From NCBI RefSeq assembly GCF_963169125.1, contig NC_084795.1, positions 187,648,214-187,712,213 on the forward strand: 64,000 nt of DNA, in the 5' to 3' direction. The stretch is from Humulus lupulus. Its lineage: Eukaryota; Streptophyta; Magnoliopsida; Rosales; Cannabaceae. The notes beneath the pieces were generated by a model, which searched no databases, was not told the DNA's origin, and was given only the letters and a program-made list of their open reading frames with translations. A program made the position numbers and the translations under genes. Shown in pieces: positions 22,091-34,018 of the stretch; position 1 is the stretch's first letter; each line of letters begins with the position of its first letter.

Positions 22091-25000
22091 AATTTCGTCC
22101 TCAAAATTTTATCTGTACTACCCGGAATATAGATTTCACATAACTGATTTCAGTTACTCTGGTCATTCTTTGACCTTACTGTTCTAGAACGTTACCTCAA
22201 CTCAAAGTACAATCCTGTTCCTTAAAACTTTTTTCTTTCTATTCCATAACTGAATTGGTCGCTTCACACGGAACAACTCTACCTCAATTGCAGATTTCTA
22301 TCAGTCAATGCATGAGTTTCTCCAACCCATGCCCTCATCATGGAGTACAAAATACACCACACGCAGCCAACAGTTCCCAATACTGTGATCAACTTAAAAA
22401 CTATCTCACTCATCCTTTCCTGGATCTAAACGGTTTCAATACTCTGGGGTTCAACTAGCTCTTCACCCCTTTATCTCTGGTGATATCCTAAGGAAGATAC
22501 CATCTTCCACTTGGAACTCCATACTCCTGTTTCCCAATTCAGTAAAGCTTTTCCGTTTACTTTGAAAAGTGAATTTCCATGCTCTAACCTTTTAATAATC
22601 CCAATGATTCCCTGAACTACCTCCGGATCCAAATACAACGTCTGACTTATCTCATTCCAACAAACGAATGATATACAATCCTTATTATTCTCTATCTGAT
22701 CAAGTGTTCTTCCAATAGCTGGGTAACTCATTTCCTCTTTGATTTACCATCAGCCTGAAAATAATAAAGTTCATCAGATACCGATTATCTATTCATCGCC
22801 TTTCTTAATCCTCCCAAGACCTGAGGGTAAAATAAAGTCCTTACTCAATGAAATTATTCCTTGAATTCCATGGAGGCTTACCGTCCATCTCACTTAGAGT
22901 TCTGAATACTGATCAGCTGTATGAATTATCCTTACTGATAAAAGCAAGTTCTTCTCAGATGTTGATTCATAATGACCCAACCGTCTTGGCAGCCTCTCTG
23001 CGATACCTATCACGATATTTCCTTATTCCAATTATAACACACCCAAAGGCTGCGATGTTTAGCACGAACTGCTATCAGGTTAAGAATTTTGTTCCTCATT
23101 CGTTACATTCCTCTCTACCTAGGCCTCCAATAAAAAACCTTCAAATTACGGTACCTTTTTCCTAACGTCTCGATGAAAAGACCAAGAGAGTAGTACGAGA
23201 TTCATCCAGAATTTCCATGTAATTTCGGTATCCACCCGAGTCTAGATTTGATCCTTATATCACGATATACTTGTTCATAACACTGCAAAACCTTTATCTA
23301 ACTCAACTAAGACTTGCCTTTAATTTCTTTCATCTGAGATTTCCTTAACTGTCTTTCCTGATCCTTCATGGGATACTAATTCCAATTATCAATTAGCTAT
23401 CAAACCCACTAGAAACTCCATCCTAGTTCTCGTCGGATCCTTTAACCAACATCATGCATAGCCCATCATTTTTCCTCCTGTCTTGGAGTGTCATAACAAC
23501 TCTGCAACCGATTCTAATCTGTACAAAAAATGCAGAACTTGACTCAGACATATGCACCACCGCGCTTGCCCAAGGAAACTCCCACCTCCAAGGAATTCCT
23601 TAACCTTGACAAGGTTCCAATCAAAATACATCACTATACCACCAATCAAGACAATTCCGAGTCCAATTCAGATAATCTTTGAATACTCTTTTCACCTATT
23701 TCACAAGAATAGTTTGGCATTGAACAAACCCTCAACACACAGCTCAGCATCCTCTGTGTCCTTATCTAATATAGTAGCAACCTCTTGCCTATTCTCTTCC
23801 CTGATCTCCAGCTGGTAATAACCAGATCAAAGATCCCTAACTGTCCCCGATCCTTACCTGGTAATAACCAGATCAAAGACCCTTAACTCTTCCTGATCTC
23901 TAGCTGGTAATAACCAGATCAAAGATCCTCCCTGAAGAATATCATCCTACTCAACAATTGAGACCTTAATTCTCTCTGCCTTGTTAAACCGTTCAATACA
24001 GTGTCTTAGATCTGATTCCATTACTGACACCAGTCTTATCATCATTTCATCTCTTTACGCAGACGTATTCCTTAACAAATTTCTTGGATACTCACCTGGA
24101 ATCCCACAAACTAATCCAGTCTATCTTAACCCACTGATACAACTCAAATAGTGTTCTAATCTTTCCCCTGCAACATATTTCCCACTCCAGGTACAACGCT
24201 AATCACTGCGAGAATCTCCCCTTCTAAACTCAAGAGTTACTGCTCCTTTCTTACAACCCATCACTGTTCCCTATACTTGACCAACTCTTCATACTCAAAA
24301 TCCTTAAGTTATGATTGTCTTCGGGGATACTTCAAGTAGTAACTGATATGTTCATTGTTCTTAGCATGCTTCCAATCAAATCCCTTCGTACCTGATCTCT
24401 TCCCTTCCTGTAGCTTATCCTTGAATACCTTTGAAGAGTGAAGTTAAGACCCTCTGAAACCTTACCTCTGACCCTGCTGCTTCAGTTGTGATATCATCAG
24501 TATAGTAGTCGTTCACATTCTATCTCTAGCTGGGGAGTAGTTTATCCTATTACCATTGAGTCTAAATGCAACCCATCCATGCCATTTCTCTATCCTCTGC
24601 TTACCAGACTTGCCCATGCCATTGAAGTACTAAGCGATTAGGAACCCTTACTGTTAATACATCACACCCCTCCCGGTGCAAGTAATAATTCCTGAGATGT
24701 CTCTTTTCTTGATCCTTATCTAGTAATAACCAGATCGATGACCAACTCCTGAAGACATCATCCGGTCTTGCAGCGAGGCATTTAAGCTCTCCATCCCTAG
24801 TAGGCAATATCCACGAGTCCCACGACACAGTATTCTGCCCAATACACTTACAAGCCGCACACCTTTCAGGTGATTCAATAATTCCTCAAGCTAACCTAAT
24901 ATCATTCCTCATAGCGTCCCTGATACCAGATCCTTCCATACCCAAGCTCCAAACTGTGCCCAAAAGCTGCATTCTCATCTGCATCCGTACTGATCAATTT

Positions 25001-26335
25001 AATTTCCATTCAGTCTAATCAATATACCTTAAGAGATGCTCATGATTGTCCAGGGTTGTCCCTTATGTAACACATTAACTTCCCTCAGCAAATACTCATC
25101 TGAATCCTTCCTAATAGACACTCAGCACCAAGTCCTTCCAGTTTTTTTTTCCAACCTGAGCAAAAGCTACCCAATCCACTGGTCACTTCCGAGGAACTAA
25201 CTCTGGCTCTAAACGAGTAAAGTATCCCAATCTTTCCTATCCAAACCAGGAGCCATAAAACCACCAAAGGTTCCCATTCTGCCTACCACTGAGTAACCAC
25301 ACTTACTAAGTTCCCACAAACGAAAATATCATCACCTGTATTCCTTTTATCTTAAGTAATGAGGCCCTCTCTCTACTGCCCAAACACAGACATCCTTCTC
25401 AGAGTTTAACTCACAAATGACCGGTCATCTCCGGCTACATCCATTTGTACCATAACCCGAAGTGGATCGACTAACCCACCAAACTCAACAATATATACTA
25501 CTGCTATCTTACCACTTTCGACATTCTTTTACCACAAATGCCTAGTACGGCTACACTGTCCCAATTTATCCTTCTCATATCACTAAGAACGGGATTAGCC
25601 ACACCCATTCATTAATTGATTCCTGAACAAACCCCAAACCTTCCTCGGTAACTTGCCTGTTTCATCCATCCAAGCCATTCTATCAGACCTCACAGCCTGT
25701 CTCATATATCAGCAAACATTTGCTGCGAATCTCAGGGGCAGGTGGAGGATTCCAACCCCCAATTGTCATCTTCTACCCTTACCAAAACCAAAAACTGAGT
25801 CCAGTTAACCATTCTCAGCACACACACCCTGAATTAATCTGTCCTCACCGACTAAACTTCTCAGCCCTGACGTTTATATCCAAAACCATCTCAAGAGCAG
25901 ATCCAAATAGTTACAGCAATCGAACACACATAAAGCATACCGAACACCAATATTATGCATAACCTATCAAATTTCTTTATCACTAGATGCTTTCATACCT
26001 ATTATGCCCGCCATGCCAATAAACAGGTATAGCATATAAATTCAATTTAAACATGCAATAACCCGCAATCCATATATCATCATTATCCATGTATTCATCC
26101 ACATGCAAGAGCAATGCTAATCAACATGCCTTAATATCATCACACAGCAGTCAAGGGCCAGGCCCTATCAGTATCTCATGCTCCCTATCAACCATACCAA
26201 TTAATACACTCATATTTTATTCAAGCACTTAAGCATACAATTTCATGTACTCCATTACAAACCCTTGAGTCGAGCTTGTCTTTGGCGGCGAGTGTACATG
26301 TCCAGCTAATCTTCAGGAACCCATAAACCCAAACG
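22091..26335 (-). pseudogene. Decayed gag-pol interior of X element
   Basis: Traces of chromodomain-type gypsy pol survive on the minus strand. Within 22471-22731, VCWNEISQTLYLDPEVVQ lines up with the integrase C-terminal block HWDETGERRYLAPEMVQ of the T element (49400-49450). Near 25725-25790 the sequence matches the gag N-terminus of the T element (53268-53330), and the leader near 26270-26340 matches 53623-53690. Stops and indels occur throughout. The RT, RNase H and integrase active sites cannot be read. A 46-bp tandem repeat with a perfect palindrome lies at 23808-23940. No replacement gene is visible. Confidence 0.7.
23808..23940. repeat. 46-bp tandem repeats with CTGGT..ACCAG palindrome
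   Basis: CTGGTAATAACCAG occurs at 23812, 23858 and 23904, exactly 46 bp apart, each followed by ATCAAAGA(T/C)CC. A variant is at 24718. The X copy at 54342-60655 has four such units (58387, 58432, 58479 with one change, 58524). Confidence 0.85.
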
Positions 26336-26347
26336 GCTCTGATACCA
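26336..26347 (-). other. X element primer-binding site, initiator Met tRNA
   Basis: On the minus strand TGGTATCAGAGC, the standard plant initiator-Met-tRNA primer site, lies three bases from the 5' LTR edge at 26351. It fixes the element's direction as minus. Confidence 0.92.
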
Positions 26348-26350
26348 AAT

Positions 26351-28901
26351 TGTAACGCCCTGGATAACCAAGACCGTTACACTGTGTGTTTAAAATAGTG
26401 CAAGACTTGCTAACCAAGTCATTCAGACAAAGTGTAAACTCTATACCATTATCAGAGCAAGAATAAAAAGATTTCGGTCACAAACAGGCTATTTTCATTA
26501 AAAATGACGGTTTAATACATGAAGACTCAAAACAGGGTTTAGGTGTCTTAGATACAACAAATTCTAGAAGTTACAAATAGTTCAAGCCACTCTAATGGCA
26601 AAATATATATTTTAGGTTTCCGTTCCTGTACAATCTCTCGACCGTGGCGGCCGAGCAGCTGACGATGTACACCTCGCCCCCAGAGCTCTCCAACTCATGG
26701 TTGATTCAGCCTACCCTTGCCTTAACCTGCACCACGTAGCACCCGTGAGCCAAGGCCCAGCAAGAAAGCATAATAACATAGCAAGATCAGTAACACTTAT
26801 CTAATATTTTACAATGCTCAACTAAGAATTCGATATTTCATAACATTTATCCAATCAGTAATAACAGTTTGTCATCCAAACAGTCAACCAACTATATTCA
26901 TAAAACAATATTCACATTCATAGCCAACAGATTGTCACAACCATCAAATAACATTCAGGGTTGGCGCCCTTAGTCGCACCCTCTATTTAACACAGTGTCT
27001 TCGGCTCATTAGGGCCACCCCCAGTGTAATACTCACTGACTCCGGCCAGCTTAACCGAGCTCAGTGATAAATAAGCTGCCTCAGCTACCAGTGGCCGAGC
27101 CGCGCCCCAGTGCGCAAATATTGATTCCGACACCCTTAGGCCGGTAATCGCATGTCCCATGGCATAATAACACCATCACACGACATGATATACAAATGGA
27201 GGGAACTCTTAGTCCCATTATGTTCACATGGTTAATCACATTCACATAACAATGTATACAAGCATAGGGAACACTTAGTCCCAACCTAACCACATAATCA
27301 GGTGCAGCTTTCTTACCTTTTTCACTAGCTTTGATCACTTGACTCCTTGAGCACGATCCCCCTCGAGCCCTAGCGCTTACCTAATCACAATCATGGCCAA
27401 AGTCATTATAAATTCCCAAGTTCAAAACCTAGCCCCGGGGCCAATCCCGAGCCCCCGGAAAGTCCTAGTTCCACCAAACAAGGTGGTGGAACCAAACCCC
27501 AAACCTTAGGTCAAAAACCCTTGCAAACAACCCTAAAATCCACTTCAGGAAGCAGGGTAGCGCTACAGCGCTCATGGGAGGGCGCTACAGCGCTACAAAC
27601 AGAAGCCAAAATCCCTCAGCAAACTTGGCCTAGCGCTACAGCGCCCAAAGGCTAGCGCTGTAGCGCTAGTCACAGACAGATTTACACCAATTTTCTTCCT
27701 CTGCGATTTTCTCGAACCAACTCGAACCAAAACTCTTCCAACTCTTTCCCAATCTCAAAAACAACCTCATGACCATATTCCACTCATCCCAAGCACCCCA
27801 AACATCTAGAACTCAAGCACATGCATCCACAAACTCAGAATTCACCATAGCCACTCCTAAGCTCCAAAACTCAATCAAATCCAGCTGAACAACAAAGTTA
27901 AAGTTTAGGCTTTATACCTTTGATAGAATTTCAACCACAAGCTGTCTCTAAACCTTCTTGGCTTGCTTCTACTCAGTCTTAAGCCTGAATTCCCTAAAAT
28001 TCCATCCAATTCAACTTAGCACCTTAGCTCAAAAACCAGAAACAAAAACCAAACCAGCAACTGAAGAGATTACAGAACCTTACCTCAAGTGATGGCCTAA
28101 TCTTGCTAAACCCTTGCCAAATCCTCAATCTTTGCTCAGTAACCTTGTGGCTTAATTGGACTAACTTTCCTCTGAGTTTTAATCCAGAAACCCTCAAGAA
28201 ATTGGTGAAGAAAACATAAACCGACTTAGAGAACTCTCTCTGTTTTCCCTTCTTTCTTTTCCCTTCCTTTTCTTTCTTTTTCAGACTTCTCCAATATTCT
28301 ACAAATCCCACTAACATAAAGCCCTGGTATTATTTAACTTCTGTAAGCTAAATGACTAGTATGCCCTCCCCCAATAAGTCTAAACCCTTTAATCCACTTA
28401 AGGGCATTTTAGTCATTTTACCCAATTTCCGCTAATTCCTCGAGTGTCTCTAATATTTTCTCGCTTAATTCCCGATACCTAACTAATCTCCAATTATATT
28501 TCTCAATGTTAAAAACAATAGACTCCAATATGCTCACTAAGTTCCCATTTATACCCCTAGGCTCACCCCGAGCCGGGTATAAATCCCCGCCATGACTTTT
28601 CGCCACTTTGCTCGCTAGGATCGTCTCGAGTCACAGATCACAAATATATCCACATAATAATGTGGTCTCAACATTAGCCTACCAGTATACACACAAATAC
28701 ACAATTACGCTCTCAATGAGCCAAATTACCATAATACCCTCACAGCAGAGTATATAGTCCCATGCATGCCTTTATCATCATATAATAATATGACCCACAC
28801 AATCATGCATATAATCATATAATAATACAATAAACCAATTATGGCCCTCCCGGCCTCCTAATCAAGGTATCAAACCTTATTAGGAAATTTGGGTCGTTAC
28901 A
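26351..28901 (-). repeat. X element 5' LTR
   Basis: 2551 bp, nearly identical to 19521-22071. The differences I see are single-base changes plus one short cluster near 28869-28871. It adjoins the primer site. Confidence 0.93.
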
Positions 28902-31391
28902 CTCTCTCTGCTTAACAGAAGTTGCTGGAGCACACCACACCGGTGGAGCACTCTCTCCATTCCGTTGAGTCGTTGGAGCATGTTGGTACGAGTCACAACG
29001 ATGCGAGTCATGGTGCTCTGTCTTCCTCACATAAGTCACATCGGTATCTCCTCTGCTGGAAGGAAGAACCCAGGCAAGAACATCTCTGTGAGGTATTTTT
29101 TTATGGAGATTTCAATTTAGTATCACATAATCAATGTATCATTACTATATCAATATATATATATTTATAAAGTGTTTGCTAAATTTGGCCAAAATCAATG
29201 TATTTGATCTAAGTTTATAATTAAGAATTTGGTATGTTTGGTTTAGTTGATGCGATTTAGTTCCTTTGGACTATGTTGAGTATTTTTGAGACAGGGAAGA
29301 TTACTAATAGCTATTTAAACTTTATGGCAACTATATTATAGGTTGTTTGGGGGAGTGTGAGTTTGTTTGTGTTTCAAGATTGTAAATATCTAGGTAGAGG
29401 AGTATTTTTCACATTGTATGGTTTCTACTGCTTAAATGGAGTATTTCCCTACTTTTGGATCCATGGAGTGCTTGTCTTGCTTCCATGTGTTTCATTTCGT
29501 TGTTAACTTTGTGTATGGTTGAGCGTGTTATTACAAGTTCTATTGTTCGTTTGATCTTTAGCTTGGGAATTTTTCTCAATTTCCATTAGGGGCTTACAGT
29601 GTCCTTTTCATTTCTGATCAAACTTTTCAGCAGGTTCCTCAAATTTTAGTGTTGTTGTGTTTGATTTGTTGTACTTGCATCCTGAAGATAACAATTTGTA
29701 CTCTCCTTTATTTATTTTTTAGAATAAATTTAAGTTGGGGCCAAATTAAAAACAGAACTGTTAGGCCAAATGCTTCCACAAGCTGTGAATTATGATCCAC
29801 GTAAGCCTTGACCAATATCACTCACATGCAAATGTAAGCATAAATAAGTGTGAAAACATGATATTATACATACTAAATAGTAATGCAACTTGTGTTTTTC
29901 TTCTTATTTTGAATGTTTATATGTGTAGAATTTGTAACTTGTGGTGACATCATATTGTGTGTTATCATTTCCTGAAATGAATTGTGTATTCCTTGCCTTA
30001 AATATGTATATATTTTTAAATTTTCTTGTGATAAGTGTAAGTGTAAATGTTTTGCAGGTTGATCAGTTAGTATATAAATATTAAAAATATAAGATTCTAT
30101 TTTTTTGATCTAATTTATCTTATGATAATTTGTCAAAGCACTACTATTGAGAAATATAGGTTTTCATCACTAGTATCTTATTGGAAATAGATATTTCTAC
30201 TTTTGTATCTAAGTGCATAATTTGTAATCGTTCTATCATTTTTATCAAGTATACATCTCTATTGAAATGCCATTGATTGCCAAACCACTGCATATTGGCA
30301 ACTTTAAGTCATGGAATCTTTTCATATTCTCTATGAAATTAGGCACTCACGATAATTATCATGCAATCAAGGGAAACCATCCATGACAATTGTTGATTCA
30401 TTTTTTTTAGTAGTTCTATTTGTTCTATTTTACAGTTCACTATTAGGTATGAGTTTGAGTATTAATCATTTAATTTCCTATGTGGTTAAGCAAGCCGATG
30501 TCACAATGGAAACAAGAGCATAATGAATCAACTTTTTTTATGTACTCTGTTAGTTTACTATTAACTTTAAGTTGAAGCATTAATTATTTAAATTTTATTG
30601 TAGCTAAGCAAATGGACTCACAATAAAGACAAGTGCACAAAGGATGATGAATTGAAGGATGGAGCAAGTTTCATGCATGATTTACTTTTGTGTATCTTGT
30701 AATGTTTTTGTTTTTCATTTTTTGAAGTAAAAAATGTTCAAGATTATAAAACTTTATTATGTTATGCTTTCAAACTTAAAGTTAAAACTAAGATCTCATG
30801 AAGTAGATACATTCATGATTTGAATTAGTTATTGTTTAATGTAATATTTATGGTTTATCAATCTATTGAAAATTACATTTTATGATTAATTTTGATTTTT
30901 TTTATCAAAATACAATAATGAAAATATTTTAATTAAAAAAAAAACCTTGTAAGTATACTTATCAAAATAAAATTTAAAATATATTATCCACACTAAAGTA
31001 ACAAAATTTTATTACTACACTTTTAATATGTTATGATTTAGAAGCATATTATAAGTGTAACAAATCGTTATGATTTATATAATATAACAAACTAAAAGTG
31101 CTATCAAAATAATCAAATGTAACAGTTGAAAAGTGTTATGCAAAAAGTATAAGATTAAACATCAAATTTATAATCAAATACTCTAACTAAATGTTATTAT
31201 TTGAATATAATAGCAACTAAAAATGTGTTATTGAATAGTTTAAGATAACATCGAACATAACATTCAAATACTGTTATAGAAAAGATAGGACTTTTAATAA
31301 CAGGGGCTATGTTAGCATTTTCAGAAGCGTTATCAATACTCCCAGTTAGCAGTTTTTAAGTGTTATGAATACTGTTTTTTTTCTTGTAGTG
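28902..31391. other. Right part of CACTA-like element
   Basis: Begins with the rest of leader copy 2 (GCTGGAGCACACCACACCGG near 28924-28943), followed by possible exon-like sequence to a GT donor near 29090. The rest is AT-rich with no transposase or recognisable exon. The last ~370 bp carry many GTGTTAT/ATAACAC-like motifs, consistent with subterminal transposase-binding repeats. Confidence 0.55.
31375..31391 (-). repeat. CACTA right terminal inverted repeat
   Basis: Reads ...TTTTCTTGTAGTG, then TAT. Inverted, it gives CACTACAAGAAAA, matching the left end at 5783. Confidence 0.7.
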
Positions 31392-31692
31392 TATAAAATA
31401 GGGTGAAGCTAGTGCCTACGATATGATAGCATTAGGGGATTTGGAGTTGTTATAAGATGCGATTTGTAAGTATGCTTTAGATGGATAGGGGTGCTCCTAA
31501 TCCCATCTTTTCGACAAATCTGCATATTGATCGATCATTAGTTAAATTCCAGCTAAGTTGGACCTAACCAGAAAATGAGTAGTACTCGGACACAAAACCT
31601 ATTTCATTTTAATCATGTGCTCATACTTGTCATCATTGCAATGATAATTTTATTTTTATGCCGTGCGGGTCTAGTATTAGGGTTGTTAAAAT

Positions 31693-32116
31693 TAGGGCTG
31701 GCAATTCGTGTAAACGTGTCAGTGTCGACATGATTATAACACGATACGATTAAGGTAAACATGAACATGACACGGTTATTAAACGTGTAAAAAATACGAA
31801 CACGAATATGACACGATTATTAAACGGGTCAACACGACTCGAACACGATTATGACACGATTAATCATAACTATATGAAAAAAATCGTAAAACCTATGTAA
31901 ATTATTCGTGTTATCGTATCTGACACGATTATGACACGACATGATTAAGGTAAACACGAACACGGCATGATTATTAAACGTGTCAAAAACTCAAACACGA
32001 ACATGACACGATTATTAAACGTGTCGTGTTCGTGTTTACCTTAATCGTGTCGTGTCGTGTCGTGTCGTGTCGTGTCGTGTCGTGTCATCGTAACGTGACC
32101 CAAATTACCACCCCTA
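31693..32116. mobile_element. hAT-like non-autonomous element, 424 bp
   Basis: The ends are imperfect inverted repeats: TAGGGCTGGCAATT on the left, and TAGGGGTGGTAATT on the minus strand at the right. They are flanked by an 8-bp near-duplication, GTTAAAAT (31685-31692) and ATTAAAAT (32117-32124). An 8-bp duplication and TAGGG-type ends fit the hAT superfamily. The interior is built from repeated ACACGATTATTAAACGTGTC-like units in both directions. No coding sequence. Confidence 0.8.
32046..32085. repeat. (CGTGT)8 microsatellite
   Basis: Eight exact CGTGT units inside the hAT-like element. They look like expansion of the CGTGT half of its internal ACACG/CGTGT motif. Confidence 0.95.
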
Positions 32117-32124
32117 ATTAAAAT

Positions 32125-33301
32125 ATTACTTCGTCTAATCTAATCCACTTTTGTGTGGATATTCACACTTGAACAAATTTAGATTGGATTATAATTTTTT
32201 AAATTTGTATTTATGCGGATTTGATAAAAAATTATCAATCTAATTCAATCCGCACTATTGTTGTATTATTGTAGTTTGGATTAGATTGGTTTTAAAGGGT
32301 TGCGTGGAAATCGAATTAGATTCAATATATGAAATACACGCTTAGTGCAAAATTGAATTGGATGCATACTCCTAGCTAATAGTATCTTCAATCCATAATT
32401 TTGTTTACCTTCTTCATGTTTCCATCTTCTAATAAATCAGTCCATAAGTTGGAACCCATAACTTATTGGTGAGATTCGAGAATTATTATTGCCTGATTTC
32501 AATGGTTGTTTTCAAATGTACATATATATATATATATATAGATTAATTTCGACAATAATTATATTTGTCGGAAACATTTTATAACTACCTAACAATTATA
32601 TAAATATAGATAACATCAATAGAAAGTTCTATTACACATTGGCTAATTCTCAGCATTACCGGTACAGTGGAACCACTATATCCAAGTTTTTATTATTTTT
32701 TTTAGGTAAAATATATGTTGCACAAAAGTTCAAAGAATCTTTATCACTTTCTATATATTAAATAAAAAAAAATATTAACTAATTTCGGTGTATGGCTATG
32801 TATGTGGTAATTATTAAGCATGAGAGAGTTGTATATATTATTCTAAATAGGTAGCAAAAACAAAATAATAATGAAAGATAACAGTGGTCTTAAAAGTATA
32901 CCGAATAAATAAATAAATAGACAAGACTTAGAAGAAAATCTTACTGTAAGTACGAGATAATAGGTCCAAGTTCTATTAATCAAGAGAGAAATTTACTTTG
33001 GCATGAATAAGAAACACACGCCGAAGAGAAAAAAGATAGATGGAACAACTTTCATACAAATTTGGCATAATAAAATAAACAAATAAATAAAACAAATATC
33101 TCTGTCAATGGGATCTAATAGAATGAACTGAAAACAAGCCACTTTTTCATTTTCACACATCGGTCTCACAAGGGCTCAAACTATTATACAAAGTTCCCCT
33201 CTTAGGAAGATAGGTTTATTTAAGGTTTTTTTTTTTAAAAAAAAAAATTTAGGAAATATATTTCCTATTATGAAAATAAGAAATTAGTTTATAAAAATAT
33301 T
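32125..33301. other. AT-rich non-coding DNA
   Basis: AT microsatellite near 32520-32540 and A/T runs. No gene, RNA or repeat boundary is supported. Confidence 0.5.
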
Positions 33302-34018
33302 AAAGGTGTTTGACTCATTAATTAAATAATTATTTATTATTTTTAAAACCTAAAAACAGTTTTCTAAAAAAGAGCACGGTACTCATCATTGTTTTCAGAA
33401 AATAAATTTTAAAAACAAAGTTAAAAAAACAGAAAATTCTAAAAACAAAAAAAAAAAATTTTAGTTGTTCTCAATAAAATTTTTTGTCAATTTTTTTTTT
33501 CTCACATCTTTTTTAATTATTATTATCTTACATCATTTTCTCTCTCATTAATTTATCTTTCCTCACTTTCTCTATCATCACTTTCTCTCTCATCATTTTG
33601 ATCTTTTTATTTTCTCTCTCATTATATATTATCTCATTATTTTCTCTATCACCACTTCTTATATCCCAATTTTCTCTCTCCTCATTTTTTCTATTTTGTT
33701 ATTTTCTCTCTCATTTTTTTCTTGCATCAATTTCTCTCTTCTCAATTTTTCTTTCTCAAAATTTGTCTCTCCTTATTTCTCATCACTTTTTCTTTCACAT
33801 TACTTTATCTCATTATTTATTACAAACTTTTAAAAAAAATTTCTCTTTGTAAATATATTTATTAATTTTTTTATTTAAGATTTTTTAAAAAAAAATAATT
33901 TTAGAAAAAATTAACCAAACAACTGTTGTTTTTTGAAAACTACAAAAAATGTTTTCTGTTCTCATTTCTGAAAACACAATTTTGAAAACAAAAAACAGAA
34001 AATAATGTCAAACATTTC
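33302..34018. mobile_element. Possible MITE with imperfect terminal inverted repeats
   Basis: The left side reads AAAGGTGTTTGACTCATTA; the right side inverted reads GGAAATGTTTGACATTAT. Both are followed inwards by A/T-rich CAGTTTTC / TTTTCTGTTTTC sequences. The middle (33481-33850) is a long low-complexity tract of TCTCTCTCAT and TTTTCTC. No target duplication is clear, so the limits are tentative. Confidence 0.4.

Larger units (their letters stand above)
19521..28901 (-). mobile_element. Young non-autonomous gypsy element, family X, TSD CTCTC
   Basis: A complete 9381-bp element has 2551-bp LTRs at both ends and perfect flanking duplications CTCTC (19516-19520 and 28902-28906). I count about 15 mismatches between the LTRs (~0.6%) and no length difference, so the insertion is recent. 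The interior (22072-26350) keeps an initiator-Met-tRNA primer site and a polypurine tract but has no usable reading frame, only decayed traces of gag-pol on the minus strand. It must therefore have moved with proteins from another element. It sits inside the CACTA element and interrupts leader copy 2. Confidence 0.93.
5783..31391. mobile_element. CACTA-like DNA transposon carrying host gene fragments, with two nested retrotransposons
   Basis: The left terminus CACTACAACAATTTTAACT starts at 5783; the right terminus, read inwards on the minus strand, is CACTACAAGAAAAAAAACAG and ends at 31391. Both flanks show TAT (5780-5782 and 31392-31394), the 3-bp duplication expected of CACTA elements. Both ends also have TATTCATAA about 20-40 bp inside, and the right ~370 bp is dense in short GTGTTAT/ATAACAC-type subterminal motifs. 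Removing the gypsy insertions (9921-19249 and 19521-28901) leaves about 6.9 kb. No transposase is recognisable, so it is non-autonomous. An alternative is two related elements joined, because one segment is present twice. Confidence 0.65.

Noticed and set aside
22848..23165. Plus-strand frame also open in the second X copy (57372-57740)
   Set aside because: About 100 residues align without gaps, but roughly a quarter differ and the nucleotide changes mostly alter the protein. That fits chance persistence in a decayed interior, not selection. A Ka/Ks test over more copies would settle it.
33598..33852. Open frame rich in Leu, Ser and Phe
   Set aside because: Product of the TCTCTCTCAT low-complexity tract.
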